A stretch of 64,000 nt of DNA, from contig JACQUC010000208.1 in the NCBI GenBank assembly GCA_016210495.1, positions 1 to 64,000 on the forward strand. The letters run 5' to 3'. The DNA comes from Chloroflexota bacterium (GTDB taxonomy: Bacteria > Chloroflexota > FW602-bin22 > JACPRP01). Position numbers and translations under genes: made by a program. A model generated the notes under the pieces. That model did no database searches, was not told where the DNA came from, and saw only the letters and a program-made list of their open reading frames with translations. Position 1 is the stretch's first letter, and every line of letters starts with the position of its first letter. This document shows positions 17,183-24,747 of this stretch, piece by piece.

Positions 17183-19122
17183 TGCTCGACAGCGTTCTGA
17201 GCCACTTCCCCGCACACACCCATCCCCTTACCATCGTCCACGATCCCGATGGGTTGTTGGCCGACGAGATGGTTCTGGCTGAGCTATCGGAACGAGGATT
17301 CAGTATCATAGTAGAGTCCGATCCGGTTCACCTGCGCCGTCGCGTCGAGCAAGATCAGCCCTTCGCCATCGACCATCAGGCCATCGTCATAACTCCCGGC
17401 CCGCTCAACGCTCTGCCCTATGATCTCTGGCAGCAGGGCCATCACGTCATGCTAGCTCTACATTCGTTCTTCCCCAATCTGGCGTATCCCGTGGTCCGCG
17501 GCCTTACCCCGGCGCAAAGATGGCACTTGAGCCTTCTTGCTCCCCCAGAGCGTCCGCTAGGCCGTCAAGCCACCGTCGACTACGTCCTTCGCGGCGTTTT
17601 CTCGGTGGATTTCGACGCATTGCGGCAGCCGGCTCATCTGTTGGCCTGGCTCAACCGCTATCACCAGCAAACCGAACCGACGCCCGCCGTGCTTATCGAT
17701 CGGCTGCTGGCGCGTTTGCGATCCATTCCTGAGTACTCGAGCTGGCCACTTGACCGTCTGCTGGCGAATCGAGATGAGTTTGCCGAGTTTGTGCGGGAGC
17801 AATGGTCCGTGTTCGTGCAACGGCAGACCGGTCAACCGATCAAAGAGGCTGCGGCGCAGTACCTGTTGCACTTTGAATCCGATCATGGGCTGCGGGACGG
17901 CCTGCCGAGCCTCCTGCGAAGTGGCGCCCTGGAGCCCATCGCCGTGGATCAGTTAGACCGCTTGCCCGAGTGGGCGCGATTTGCGGTGCTTGGTCCGAAT
18001 GACGATAGCCAGTCGCAGCGCCTAGCAGGATTGCTCTCGGTGCTGCTTGACCAATTGGGGACGCAAACGGCTGATCGCTGGCCAGAGTGGCAAGGGATCG
18101 CCCGAAGTTGGGCTCAGATCAATGCCTTGTTTCATTCCCTTCCGGGTGTTTCTTCGGAATCCGAAAGTGCGCTGGCCTTCTCTCGCCTGCAGAAGCGACT
18201 GGACACCGGTTTTTTGGAATGGCTGCGTCGCCATTACTCGCCCCTGGCCAGCCAGCGTTTGCCCGCGCCTAATCACGTTCACCACGTGCCGCACTACTTG
18301 GCTTACGAGCGTCGCCAGGGCCGGACTCGTCGGGTAGCCCTGCTCATCCTGGATGGGATGGCCCTGGCGGACTGGCAAATCATCGGCTCGACCTGGAAGG
18401 CGCGCCACCAAGAGTGGCGTCTTCAAGAGCATCTGCTTTTGGCCCAGATACCCACGATTACCGCTGTCTCGCGCCAGTCCCTGGTCAGCGGCAAGAGACC
18501 AGCCGACTTTGCTGGCACGTTGAGCAGCAACCAGGCCGAGGCGCACCAATGGGCTGCTTTTTGGAGACAGGAAGGGCTTGCGCCCAACGCGTGTCACCAC
18601 GCGATCCTGCGCCTGGAAAGAGGCGATGTTCCTCCGGACATCGACAGTTCTTCTGCCGAAGCTGTTTGCCTGGTGATTGACGATATTGACGACATGATGC
18701 ACGGAACGCGCCTTGGCGCGGCCGGTCTGGATGCCTCGCTGCGCCTCTGGCTGGATGTGCGCTCGGTGGCTCTGGAAACCACGATCGACGATCTGCTGTC
18801 GCGTGGATTCGTCGTCTACGTTGCGAGCGACCACGGTCACGTGGAGGCACGAGGCATCGGCCAGCCTTCGGAAGGCATTACAGCGCAGACGCGAGGACGA
18901 CGAGCACGGATCTACGGCGATCCGCTGGCCGCCGCCCGCTGGCACCAGACATTCCCTCAAACCGTACTGTGGGATCACGACGGCCTGTTGCCGGACGACG
19001 TACGGGTGTTGATGCCTGCCGGGCGCTCTGCTTTCGCCGCTTTCGGGGAAACGGTTGTTACGCACGGTGGCCCGACGCTGGACGAGGTGGCGGTGCCATT
19101 TGTGACCATCACGCGAGGTTAG
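17182..19122 (+). CDS. pglZ: BREX-3 PglZ, alkaline-phosphatase-fold protein
   Basis: The 646-residue protein has the PglZ domain in its second half. RRVALLILDGMALADWQII carries the metal-binding Asp of the alkaline-phosphatase fold, and FVVYVASDHGHVEARGIGQP carries the DHGH metal site. The N-terminal half (HDPDGLLADEMVLAELSERG) is typical of BREX-3 PglZ. PglZ is the hallmark of all BREX systems and is needed for defence and methylation. The start ATG overlaps the pglX stop by one base. In canonical type 3 operons the helicase gene brxHII lies between pglX and pglZ; here there is no room for it. Confidence 0.9.
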   Translation: MLDSVLSHFPAHTHPLTIVHDPDGLLADEMVLAELSERGFSIIVESDPVHLRRRVEQDQPFAIDHQAIVITPGPLNALPYDLWQQGHHVMLALHSFFPNLAYPVVRGLTPAQRWHLSLLAPPERPLGRQATVDYVLRGVFSVDFDALRQPAHLLAWLNRYHQQTEPTPAVLIDRLLARLRSIPEYSSWPLDRLLANRDEFAEFVREQWSVFVQRQTGQPIKEAAAQYLLHFESDHGLRDGLPSLLRSGALEPIAVDQLDRLPEWARFAVLGPNDDSQSQRLAGLLSVLLDQLGTQTADRWPEWQGIARSWAQINALFHSLPGVSSESESALAFSRLQKRLDTGFLEWLRRHYSPLASQRLPAPNHVHHVPHYLAYERRQGRTRRVALLILDGMALADWQIIGSTWKARHQEWRLQEHLLLAQIPTITAVSRQSLVSGKRPADFAGTLSSNQAEAHQWAAFWRQEGLAPNACHHAILRLERGDVPPDIDSSSAEAVCLVIDDIDDMMHGTRLGAAGLDASLRLWLDVRSVALETTIDDLLSRGFVVYVASDHGHVEARGIGQPSEGITAQTRGRRARIYGDPLAAARWHQTFPQTVLWDHDGLLPDDVRVLMPAGRSAFAAFGETVVTHGGPTLDEVAVPFVTITRG

Positions 19123-19125
19123 CAC

Positions 19126-19854
19126 GTGAATAAGAACATTGGCTTCAACCGCAACATCTACCTGCCCTGGCTCGATGCCACGGCGGCGTTTTGCGCTGAG
19201 GTCGAGGATGCCGCTGACATTCGATCACGCCTAGATGCGGTGGTCGGCCAAAGTATTGGGAGCACAGAAAACCGCCGCAAGGCCATCGACATCTTGGTCA
19301 ACATCTGGGTCAAGACGCGCGAGAAATCTCCCGAGCTACGATCCGAGGCCGTGGCCTTCTTCCGGTCCACGACCGCGACATCTGATCGCCTGTGGCTGCA
19401 CTACGGCCTGTGCCTGCTCTACTACCCGTTCTTTCGCCAGACGACGGCGGCGTTAGGGCAGGTCAGCCGAAACGTGGACACTGTTACGCCGGCGCTGGTC
19501 AAACAGAGATTGGTGGCGGAGCGAGGCGCGCTTGGCTCTTTGGCAAAGGCTGTCGAGCGAATAGTCTTCTCTCTGCGCGATTGGGGGATTGTGGCCCGAG
19601 CCGATAAGCGCTTCGCGTACCGGCCTTGCGTGCGGACGTTGACGGCGAGCCGTGTCGGGCTCGAGACCTGGATCTTGGCCTGCGCCTTGCACGCACACCC
19701 GAGCGAAGACATCTTATTTGCCGATCTGGTGCGGCTTCCGGAGCTGTTCCCGTTTCGCTTGACGCTCTCTATAGATGATCTGCGCCGGGACCGTCGTTTC
19801 GGCGTCCAGCGCCAGGGCGCAAGTCTGGAAATGGTTCGGCTGGTGAAGCAATAG
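19126..19854 (+). CDS. brxA: BrxA-like protein (DUF1819 type)
   Basis: The 242-residue protein has GTG start 3 nt after the pglZ stop. It reads as a winged-helix BrxA/DUF1819 protein: a basic start (NIGFNRNIYLPWLDATAAF), helical middle with NRRKAIDILVNIWVKT, HYGLCLLYYPFFRQT, and C-terminal LPELFPFRLTLSIDDLRRD. BrxA is a small DNA-binding protein at one end of BREX type 1 and 3 operons, here at the 3' end as in type 3. The identification comes mainly from order and fold-like pattern. Confidence 0.75.
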   Translation: MNKNIGFNRNIYLPWLDATAAFCAEVEDAADIRSRLDAVVGQSIGSTENRRKAIDILVNIWVKTREKSPELRSEAVAFFRSTTATSDRLWLHYGLCLLYYPFFRQTTAALGQVSRNVDTVTPALVKQRLVAERGALGSLAKAVERIVFSLRDWGIVARADKRFAYRPCVRTLTASRVGLETWILACALHAHPSEDILFADLVRLPELFPFRLTLSIDDLRRDRRFGVQRQGASLEMVRLVKQ

Positions 19855-19867
19855 GTGCCACAGCTTC

Positions 19868-19876
19868 TGGTATAAT
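19868..19876 (+). promoter_or_regulatory. Extended -10 promoter before the MNT/HEPN array
   Basis: TGGTATAAT (19868-19876) is an exact extended -10 element. No good -35 is visible, as is usual for this class. It lies just after the brxA stop and 15-60 nt before the candidate starts of the first MNT gene, so the array can be transcribed independently of BREX. Confidence 0.6.
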
Positions 19877-19890
19877 AACTCCTATGGAAG

Positions 19891-20268
19891 ATGACCGGCC
19901 AAACTCCAAGCGCCGGGCCTATCAAGGAGCGAATCTTGAGCGAGGACATACTAAAGCGCGACCCCAAGCTTGCCGAAGTCGTGCGCCGGCTCGTCGAGGC
20001 CTTTCAGCCCGAGCGCATCTATCTTTTCGGATCGGTGGCGCGCGGCGAGGCCGGGCCGGACAGCGACTACGACCTAATGGTGCTGGTTCGCGATGCGCAG
20101 GAGCCGTCGTATCGACTGAGCCAGCAAGCCCATTCCCTCATATGGGATCTAGGGGTCGCCGCCGACATTGTGGTCTGGAAGACGGATCGCTTCGACCGGC
20201 GTGCGCATCTACGCGCGTCCCTGCCGGCCACGGTCTTGCGGGAAGGAAGGTTGCTACATGCCGCATGA
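19891..20268 (+). CDS. mntA: MNT nucleotidyltransferase-fold antitoxin, pair 1
   Basis: The protein has the minimal nucleotidyltransferase pattern FGSVARGEAGPDSDYDLMVL, with the catalytic GS...DxD residues intact. MntA-type antitoxins AMPylate the HEPN partner. The frame is open from ATG 19891 (125 residues), but TTG at 19936 has AAGGAG 6 nt upstream and matches the start of pair 2, so a 110-residue product is likely. The last 11 nt overlap the HEPN start. The C-terminal SLPATVLREGRLLHAA is shared with pairs 2 and 3. Confidence 0.88.
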   Translation: MTGQTPSAGPIKERILSEDILKRDPKLAEVVRRLVEAFQPERIYLFGSVARGEAGPDSDYDLMVLVRDAQEPSYRLSQQAHSLIWDLGVAADIVVWKTDRFDRRAHLRASLPATVLREGRLLHAA

Positions 20269-20671
20269 TCCGGAACGAGTGGCGGAGGTCCAGGCCTGGC
20301 TGGCCAAAGCCCAGTCCGATCTCCGCGCCGGGGGGCACGATCTGGCGGCGGCTCCGCCATTCACGGGCGACGCGATGTTTCACGCTCAGCAGGCCACTGA
20401 AAAGAGTTTGAAGGCGCTCCTCACTTGGCACGATGTCCCATTCCGCAAGACGCACGATCTGGCGGAGATCGGCCGGCAGTGCGTCGCCATCCGTGCGTCC
20501 CTTGAGGCGCTATGTCGGCGGGCCGAACGGCTAACGGTGTTCGCCTGGATGTTCCGTTACCCGGGGGATATTGACGAGCCGCCTCTCACGGAGGCGGAGG
20601 AGGCGCTCGCTCTCGCCCGCGAGGTGTACGAGGCGATCATCGCCCGGCTGCCCGAGGAGGTGCGACCTTGA
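20258..20671 (+). CDS. hepT: HEPN-domain toxin-like protein, pair 1
   Basis: The 137-residue helical protein is of the HEPN family (PF05168 type): FHAQQATEKSLKALLTWH followed by FRKTHDLAEIG and a C-terminal FRYPGDIDEPPLTEAEEALALA. HEPN toxins are often ribonucleases with an Rx4-6H motif; here only the shorter RKTH is seen, so catalytic activity is uncertain. It overlaps its MNT partner by 11 nt and the next MNT start by TTGA. It is the intact copy most similar to pair 2. Confidence 0.85.
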   Translation: MPHDPERVAEVQAWLAKAQSDLRAGGHDLAAAPPFTGDAMFHAQQATEKSLKALLTWHDVPFRKTHDLAEIGRQCVAIRASLEALCRRAERLTVFAWMFRYPGDIDEPPLTEAEEALALAREVYEAIIARLPEEVRP

Positions 20672-21018
20672 GACGGGACCCGCTGCTGGACGAGGACATA
20701 CTGAAGCATGACCCCAAGCTCGCCGAAGTCGTGCGACGTCTCGTCGACGCCTTCCAGCCCGAGCGTATCTACCTTTTCGGATCGGTAGCTCGGGGCGAGG
20801 CTGGGCCGGACAGCGACTACGACTTGCTGGTGGTCGTGCAGGACGACGCGCCGCCAGAGCGCCAGGACAGCGATCTGGCCTATCGGGTGCTCAGGGGAAC
20901 GGGAATCGCCGCCGATGTGATCGTCTGGAAACACTCCGCCTTCGAGCGACGCAAGCACGTGGTCACCTCGTTGCCGGCTACCATCCTTCGCGAGGGAAGG
21001 TTGCTCCATGCCGCATGA
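20668..21018 (+). CDS. mntA: MNT nucleotidyltransferase-fold antitoxin, pair 2
   Basis: The 116-residue protein starts with TTG inside the preceding TTGA stop overlap, with GAGGAGG upstream. FGSVARGEAGPDSDYDLLVV keeps the catalytic signature. The first half (DILK.DPKLAEVVRRLV.AFQPERIYLFG) is almost identical to pair 1, which indicates a recent tandem duplication. The end overlaps the next HEPN gene by 11 nt. Confidence 0.88.
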   Translation: MRRDPLLDEDILKHDPKLAEVVRRLVDAFQPERIYLFGSVARGEAGPDSDYDLLVVVQDDAPPERQDSDLAYRVLRGTGIAADVIVWKHSAFERRKHVVTSLPATILREGRLLHAA

Positions 21019-21373
21019 TCCAGAACTGGTCGCTGAAACCCGTGCTTGGATCTCCAGGGCCAAGATGGATCTCGATACCGCGACCTTCGAGCTGACCCCG
21101 GAGCCGCCCTTTGCAGCCGACGTCGTCTTTCACGCGCAGCAGGCCGCCGAAAAGGCCCTGAAGGGGTTATTGACCTGGCACAGCAGTCCATTCCGGAAGA
21201 CGCACAACCTGGAGGAGCTAGGTGAGCAGTGCGTCAGGTTCGATCCCGCCCTGAAGCCGCTTGCCGACAGGTCGGTACCGCTCACGAAGTACGCGTGGAA
21301 GTATCGCTACCCCGGCGAGCCCGAGCAACCGACCCGCGAGGAGGCCGAGTCCGCCCTGGCTCTCGCCCGCTAG
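21008..21373 (+). CDS. hepT: HEPN-domain protein, pair 2, truncated by a nonsense codon
   Basis: The 121-residue product matches HEPN 1 through SALALAR, where a TAG (21371-21373) replaces the GAG of pair 1. Past it the frame continues in register (VYEAVLARLPDEVRP) to TGA at 21419-21421, nearly identical to the pair 1 tail. The last 16 residues are therefore lost by one substitution. The core HEPN helices (FHAQQAAEKALKGLLTWH, FRKTHNLEELG) are intact, so the short form might still fold. An amber readthrough or a sequencing error cannot be excluded. Confidence 0.85.
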   Translation: MPHDPELVAETRAWISRAKMDLDTATFELTPEPPFAADVVFHAQQAAEKALKGLLTWHSSPFRKTHNLEELGEQCVRFDPALKPLADRSVPLTKYAWKYRYPGEPEQPTREEAESALALAR

Positions 21374-21466
21374 GTCTACGAGGCGGTCCTCGCGCGGCTG
21401 CCCGACGAGGTGCGACCGTGATATGTGGCGGGCTCCCCTGCGACGCGAGGTGAAAGGAGGTCGATT

Positions 21467-21847
21467 ATGAGCCACGCGGCCGGGCATGACCTGGAAGGTC
21501 GGGTTCGGCGGGAGTTGTCCCACATGAGCCCGGAAGATGCGCGCGAACTGGCGCGAATCCTCCAGAGGCTGATCTCTTCTCTGCACCCCGAGCGAATATA
21601 TGTCTTCGGGTCTCAGGCTCGGGGGGACGTCACGCCGGACAGTGATGTCGACCTGCTCCTCGTGGTGTCGAGTGCAGACCAACCTGTGTATCGCCTCGAG
21701 CAGGCTGCTTACCACGCCATGGGCCGGCGCAATCTCTCGGTCGACGTGCTCGTTATGGCAAGAGACGAGTTCGACCGGCGCGCGCGCGCACTTGCCTCTC
21801 TGCCTGCTACAGTGCTTAGAGAGGGGAAGATGCTATATGCGGCCTGA
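21467..21847 (+). CDS. mntA: MNT nucleotidyltransferase-fold antitoxin, pair 3
   Basis: The 126-residue protein starts at ATG 21467 with a strong AAAGGAGG site. FGSQARGDVTPDSDVDLLLV is the nucleotidyltransferase signature. It is a more distant relative of pairs 1 and 2 but keeps the C-terminal LASLPATVLREGKMLYAA and the 11-nt overlap with its HEPN partner. About 45 nt separate it from the ancestral end of pair 2. Confidence 0.88.
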   Translation: MSHAAGHDLEGRVRRELSHMSPEDARELARILQRLISSLHPERIYVFGSQARGDVTPDSDVDLLLVVSSADQPVYRLEQAAYHAMGRRNLSVDVLVMARDEFDRRARALASLPATVLREGKMLYAA

Positions 21848-22235
21848 GGCGTTGTTGGAGGCGCAAGATTGGTTGAACCGAGCGAGCCGGGACTGCCGGA
21901 TCGCTGCGGCAAACCTGCGCCGGGACGAGGTCTTTACCGACGCTGTCGTCTTTTTTGCCCCGCAGGCGGTGGAGAAGGCGCTGAAGGCGTTTCTGGCAGC
22001 CTACGATCATCCCTTTCCAAAGACCCACGATCTGGAGCGCCTCGTCGGATGGTGCGAGACCATCGAAGGCGGATTCGCCGCATTCTTGGGTGCTGCGCGG
22101 ACCTTGACTCCGTACGCCATCAAGTTCCGCTATCCCGGCGGGCCGCAGGAGCCTGAGATGGCTGAGGCCCAGGAAGCCCTTCGGTTGGCCGAGGAGATCG
22201 TCCAGTTCGTTCGCGACCGCATATTAGAGGAGTAA
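21837..22235 (+). CDS. hepT: HEPN-domain toxin-like protein, pair 3
   Basis: The 132-residue HEPN protein has DAVVFFAPQAVEKALKAFLA, then FPKTHDLERLVGWC, and the C-terminal KFRYPGGPQEPEMAEAQEAL. It is complete and more diverged than the first two copies. The start overlaps the MNT stop by 11 nt as in the other pairs. The M20 hydrolase gene begins 3 nt after its stop, so readthrough transcription into it is likely. Confidence 0.86.
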   Translation: MRPEALLEAQDWLNRASRDCRIAAANLRRDEVFTDAVVFFAPQAVEKALKAFLAAYDHPFPKTHDLERLVGWCETIEGGFAAFLGAARTLTPYAIKFRYPGGPQEPEMAEAQEALRLAEEIVQFVRDRILEE

Positions 22236-22238
22236 ATC

Positions 22239-23432
22239 GTGGAAAAGGACTTAGCCATGGACCTGGAAACCCTCAAGCAGCAGATTCGCCAGGAGGTGGA
22301 GCGTTATCGCTCGGAGCTCATCGACCTGAGTCTGAGGATTCACGCCAATCCTGAGCTTGGTTACGAGGAGGCGAAGGCGTCGAAGTGGCTGGGTGACTTC
22401 CTGGCGGAAAACCGTTTCCAGGTGGAGACGGGCTTCTGCGGTCTGCCCACCGCCTTTAGGGCCAGCTACGGCCGGGGAAGGCCTGTCGTCGCGATGCTGG
22501 CCGAGTACGATGCCCTGCCCGACGTCGGCCACGGCTGCGCCCACAACATCCTGGGGACGTTGCACGTCGGCGCAGGACTGGCCGCCAGACCCGTCGTGGA
22601 CCAGGCCGGAGGAACGGTCGTGGTTATCGGCTCGCCCGCCGCGGAGAAGCTGGGCAGCAAGGTGACCATGCTGAACCAAGGTGCCTTTGAGGGCGTGGAC
22701 GTGGCGCTACAGGCGCACCCCAGAATGGGGGCCGCGCCGGTGGGCAGTAGATTTGTGGCCGGGCTCAATCTCGAGGTAGAATACTGGGGCAAAGCAGCTC
22801 ACGCCGCCACCGGCCCCTGGCTCGGCATCAGCGCCCTCGATGCCCTCATCCTGGCCATCAACAACGTCAACGGCCTGCGCTGCCAGATGAGGGATGGGAC
22901 GCGCGTCGCCTACATCATCACCGACGGGGGCAAAGCCGCGAATCTGGTGCCCGAGCACGCCGCCGGGGTCTTCACGATCCGTGCCCCCGACACGGCCATC
23001 CTGGACGACGTGGCGGAGAAACTGGTGAACTGCCTCAACGGCGCGGCAGTGGCCACGGGCACTCGCCTGGAGCACCGCATGGGCCTGAAGATCCAAAGCT
23101 CGCGCAACAATACTGAGCTAATCCGACTGTGGACGGAAAATATGCGGGCACTGGGCAGGACGGTGGCGGGGATTCAGAGCAGCAGCGGCGCCGGCGATAT
23201 CGGCAACGTCAGCCAGGCCCTGCCGACGCTGCTCTCCTTCATCAGCATGTCTCCGGAAGACCTGCCCCACCACACGCGCGAATGGACGGCCATCGCCGAG
23301 GGCGAAAAAGCACACGAAGCCCTCGTCGACGGCGCGGTGGGCCTGGCCATGGTCGCGGCGGACATAATCACCCAGCCGGAAGTCCTGGCACGCATCAAGG
23401 AGGAGTTTCAGGACAAGGGCACGAAACCCTAA
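22239..23432 (+). CDS. M20-family amidohydrolase (AbgB-like)
   Basis: The 397-residue hydrolase has the M20 pattern: LRIHANPELGYEE, AMLAEYDALPDVGHGCAHNI with metal-binding Asp, His and Cys/His positions, and LQAHPRMG. A dimerisation domain follows at about residues 180-290, then the C-terminal DLPHHTREWT. Best matched relatives are p-aminobenzoyl-glutamate hydrolase subunit B and other amidohydrolases that cleave N-acyl amino acids. The usual Glu-Glu pair after the substrate loop reads SPAAEKLGSK here, so one Glu seems replaced. GTG at 22239 has GAGGAG upstream; ATG 22257 is an alternative. It may be co-transcribed with the HEPN array, but nothing links it to defence. Confidence 0.85.
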   Translation: MEKDLAMDLETLKQQIRQEVERYRSELIDLSLRIHANPELGYEEAKASKWLGDFLAENRFQVETGFCGLPTAFRASYGRGRPVVAMLAEYDALPDVGHGCAHNILGTLHVGAGLAARPVVDQAGGTVVVIGSPAAEKLGSKVTMLNQGAFEGVDVALQAHPRMGAAPVGSRFVAGLNLEVEYWGKAAHAATGPWLGISALDALILAINNVNGLRCQMRDGTRVAYIITDGGKAANLVPEHAAGVFTIRAPDTAILDDVAEKLVNCLNGAAVATGTRLEHRMGLKIQSSRNNTELIRLWTENMRALGRTVAGIQSSSGAGDIGNVSQALPTLLSFISMSPEDLPHHTREWTAIAEGEKAHEALVDGAVGLAMVAADIITQPEVLARIKEEFQDKGTKP

Positions 23433-23460
23433 GACAATTGGCTGGGAGGAATTTGGGGGT

Positions 23461-23504
23461 GCGGGCGTCTCGCCCGCGAGGGGGCGGGCCCCGCTTTGCG
23501 GGGC
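23461..23504. terminator. Double GC hairpin between convergent genes
   Basis: GCGGGCG-TCT-CGCCCGC (23461-23477) and GCCCCGC-TTT-GCGGGGC (23488-23504) are two adjacent stems in the gap between the convergent M20 and M24 genes. There is no T-run, so they may act as a bidirectional barrier or be repeat relics. Confidence 0.5.
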
Positions 23505-23568
23505 GCTCCCGGCTCAACGTTCCCAGTCCGCTTTTGAGCGCCGTGTGGGATTAATGACCATGCCTCGC

Positions 23569-24666
23569 CTAAATAAGATCCACCTTATTCAGCGCTTCCG
23601 CGCCGTCCCGCGTTATCAGGAACGTTCCTCCCAGGAGCGCTCTGTACACGTCTTTCGCTTCAGCGGCAATGTGGCAGACGATGACCATCCCGGCCTCGAT
23701 CGGGGTTTCATCCCAGCGATCACAGGAAAGGAACTCGTCCACGTCGAGCCCGATCGAGTGGCCACCCCGGCCGGGTGCCTCGTAGCCGGTAGCGCGAATG
23801 GCGTTGAACGCCGCCCAGTAGACGTCACAGGCTCTGGAACCCGGCCGCATGCTTTCGATGGCTGCCTCGTAGCCATGTTGCCAGGCGTCGAGCAGGTTGC
23901 GCTCCTTCACCGTATAGGGCGCCACCGGCGCGAAACCCCGGAGCTGGGCGTAGTAGCCTTCGTACGCCGGCGTGATCTCGACGTCGGCCCTGCCACCTGC
24001 GGGAAGTGCGTTGCCGACCGGAAGATACACGGAGTTCTTCTCGGCGCACTCGATGAGGTCCATTGCATAGTCGACCTGCGCCGCCGTTTCCAGCCTCTTT
24101 ATCTCGCCCCAGATTTCCCAATCGGTCAAACCGGGGCGCACGATACTCTTTAGGTGCACATAGATGTCGTCGGCCACCTTTGCCGCTCTGCGGATACAGG
24201 CGATTTCCTCCTCGCTCTTTATCAGACGAGCCTTCTTGAAGATCTCTGTGGCATCGCGCACGGCGCCGTTTCCGAAGTCGCCCACCAAGTCCACGTACAT
24301 TGGAATCGGCACCGTGTTTATTTCCACCAGCCCGATGCCGCCATCTCGCTTGAAGCGGCGAACCTCTTCCAATACCAGCATCTGCGGCTTGTGCTCGAGT
24401 CGCAGATCGTTAACCCACCCTTGCGCCTTGGGCGTAAGCGCCGACCGGCTGCCCGAGGAGAAGAACACCGGCTCGACTTCCTCTCTAGGGAAAACGACGT
24501 AGTGGTCGAAGGGAGCCACCACGCCATAGCCCGCAAGGTAGCGGTGGTTCCCCCGCCTATTGCTTCCGTCGCTGCCGGTTACCAGCAGAACATCCAGATC
24601 GCGCTGGGCCATCTCCCCGCGAATGAGCCTATAGCGCCGCTCGCGCTCGGCAAGTGATAGAGCCAT
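23569..24666 (-). CDS. M24-fold (creatinase/prolidase-like) protein lacking metal ligands
   Basis: The 365-residue protein has the creatinase N-domain (LAERERRYRLIRGEMAQRDL, FKKARLIKSEEEIACIRRAAKVAD) and a pita-bread C-domain (RPGLTDWEIWGEI, GRGGHSIGLDVDE). M24 peptidases bind two metals through Asp, Asp, His, Glu, Glu. Here the vDxG...sDiTR segment reads VEITPAYEGYYAQLRGF, the TiEPG Glu is replaced (GMVIVCHIAAE), and only the His is clear. A metal-independent creatinase-like hydrolase is therefore more likely than a peptidase. It lies downstream of the ABC binding lipoprotein and AOR2 on the same strand. Confidence 0.8.
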   Translation of the reverse strand: MALSLAERERRYRLIRGEMAQRDLDVLLVTGSDGSNRRGNHRYLAGYGVVAPFDHYVVFPREEVEPVFFSSGSRSALTPKAQGWVNDLRLEHKPQMLVLEEVRRFKRDGGIGLVEINTVPIPMYVDLVGDFGNGAVRDATEIFKKARLIKSEEEIACIRRAAKVADDIYVHLKSIVRPGLTDWEIWGEIKRLETAAQVDYAMDLIECAEKNSVYLPVGNALPAGGRADVEITPAYEGYYAQLRGFAPVAPYTVKERNLLDAWQHGYEAAIESMRPGSRACDVYWAAFNAIRATGYEAPGRGGHSIGLDVDEFLSCDRWDETPIEAGMVIVCHIAAEAKDVYRALLGGTFLITRDGAEALNKVDLI

Positions 24667-24697
24667 GCTTTGCCCCCTGTTGGAGGCAGGTTTGATT

Positions 24698-24734
24698 CCC
24701 GCCCTGGGTAGGTTTCAATCCTGCCCAGGGCGGG
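24698..24734 (-). terminator. Hairpin between binding-protein and M24 genes
   Basis: CCCGCCCTGGG (24698-24708) and CCCAGGGCGGG (24724-24734) pair over 11 bp, and flanking GGTTT/AAACC words extend the symmetry. It lies just after the lipoprotein stop on the minus strand and could attenuate transcription into the M24 gene, a common way to give binding proteins more mRNA. Confidence 0.5.
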
Positions 24735-24747
24735 TTGAAACCTACCC

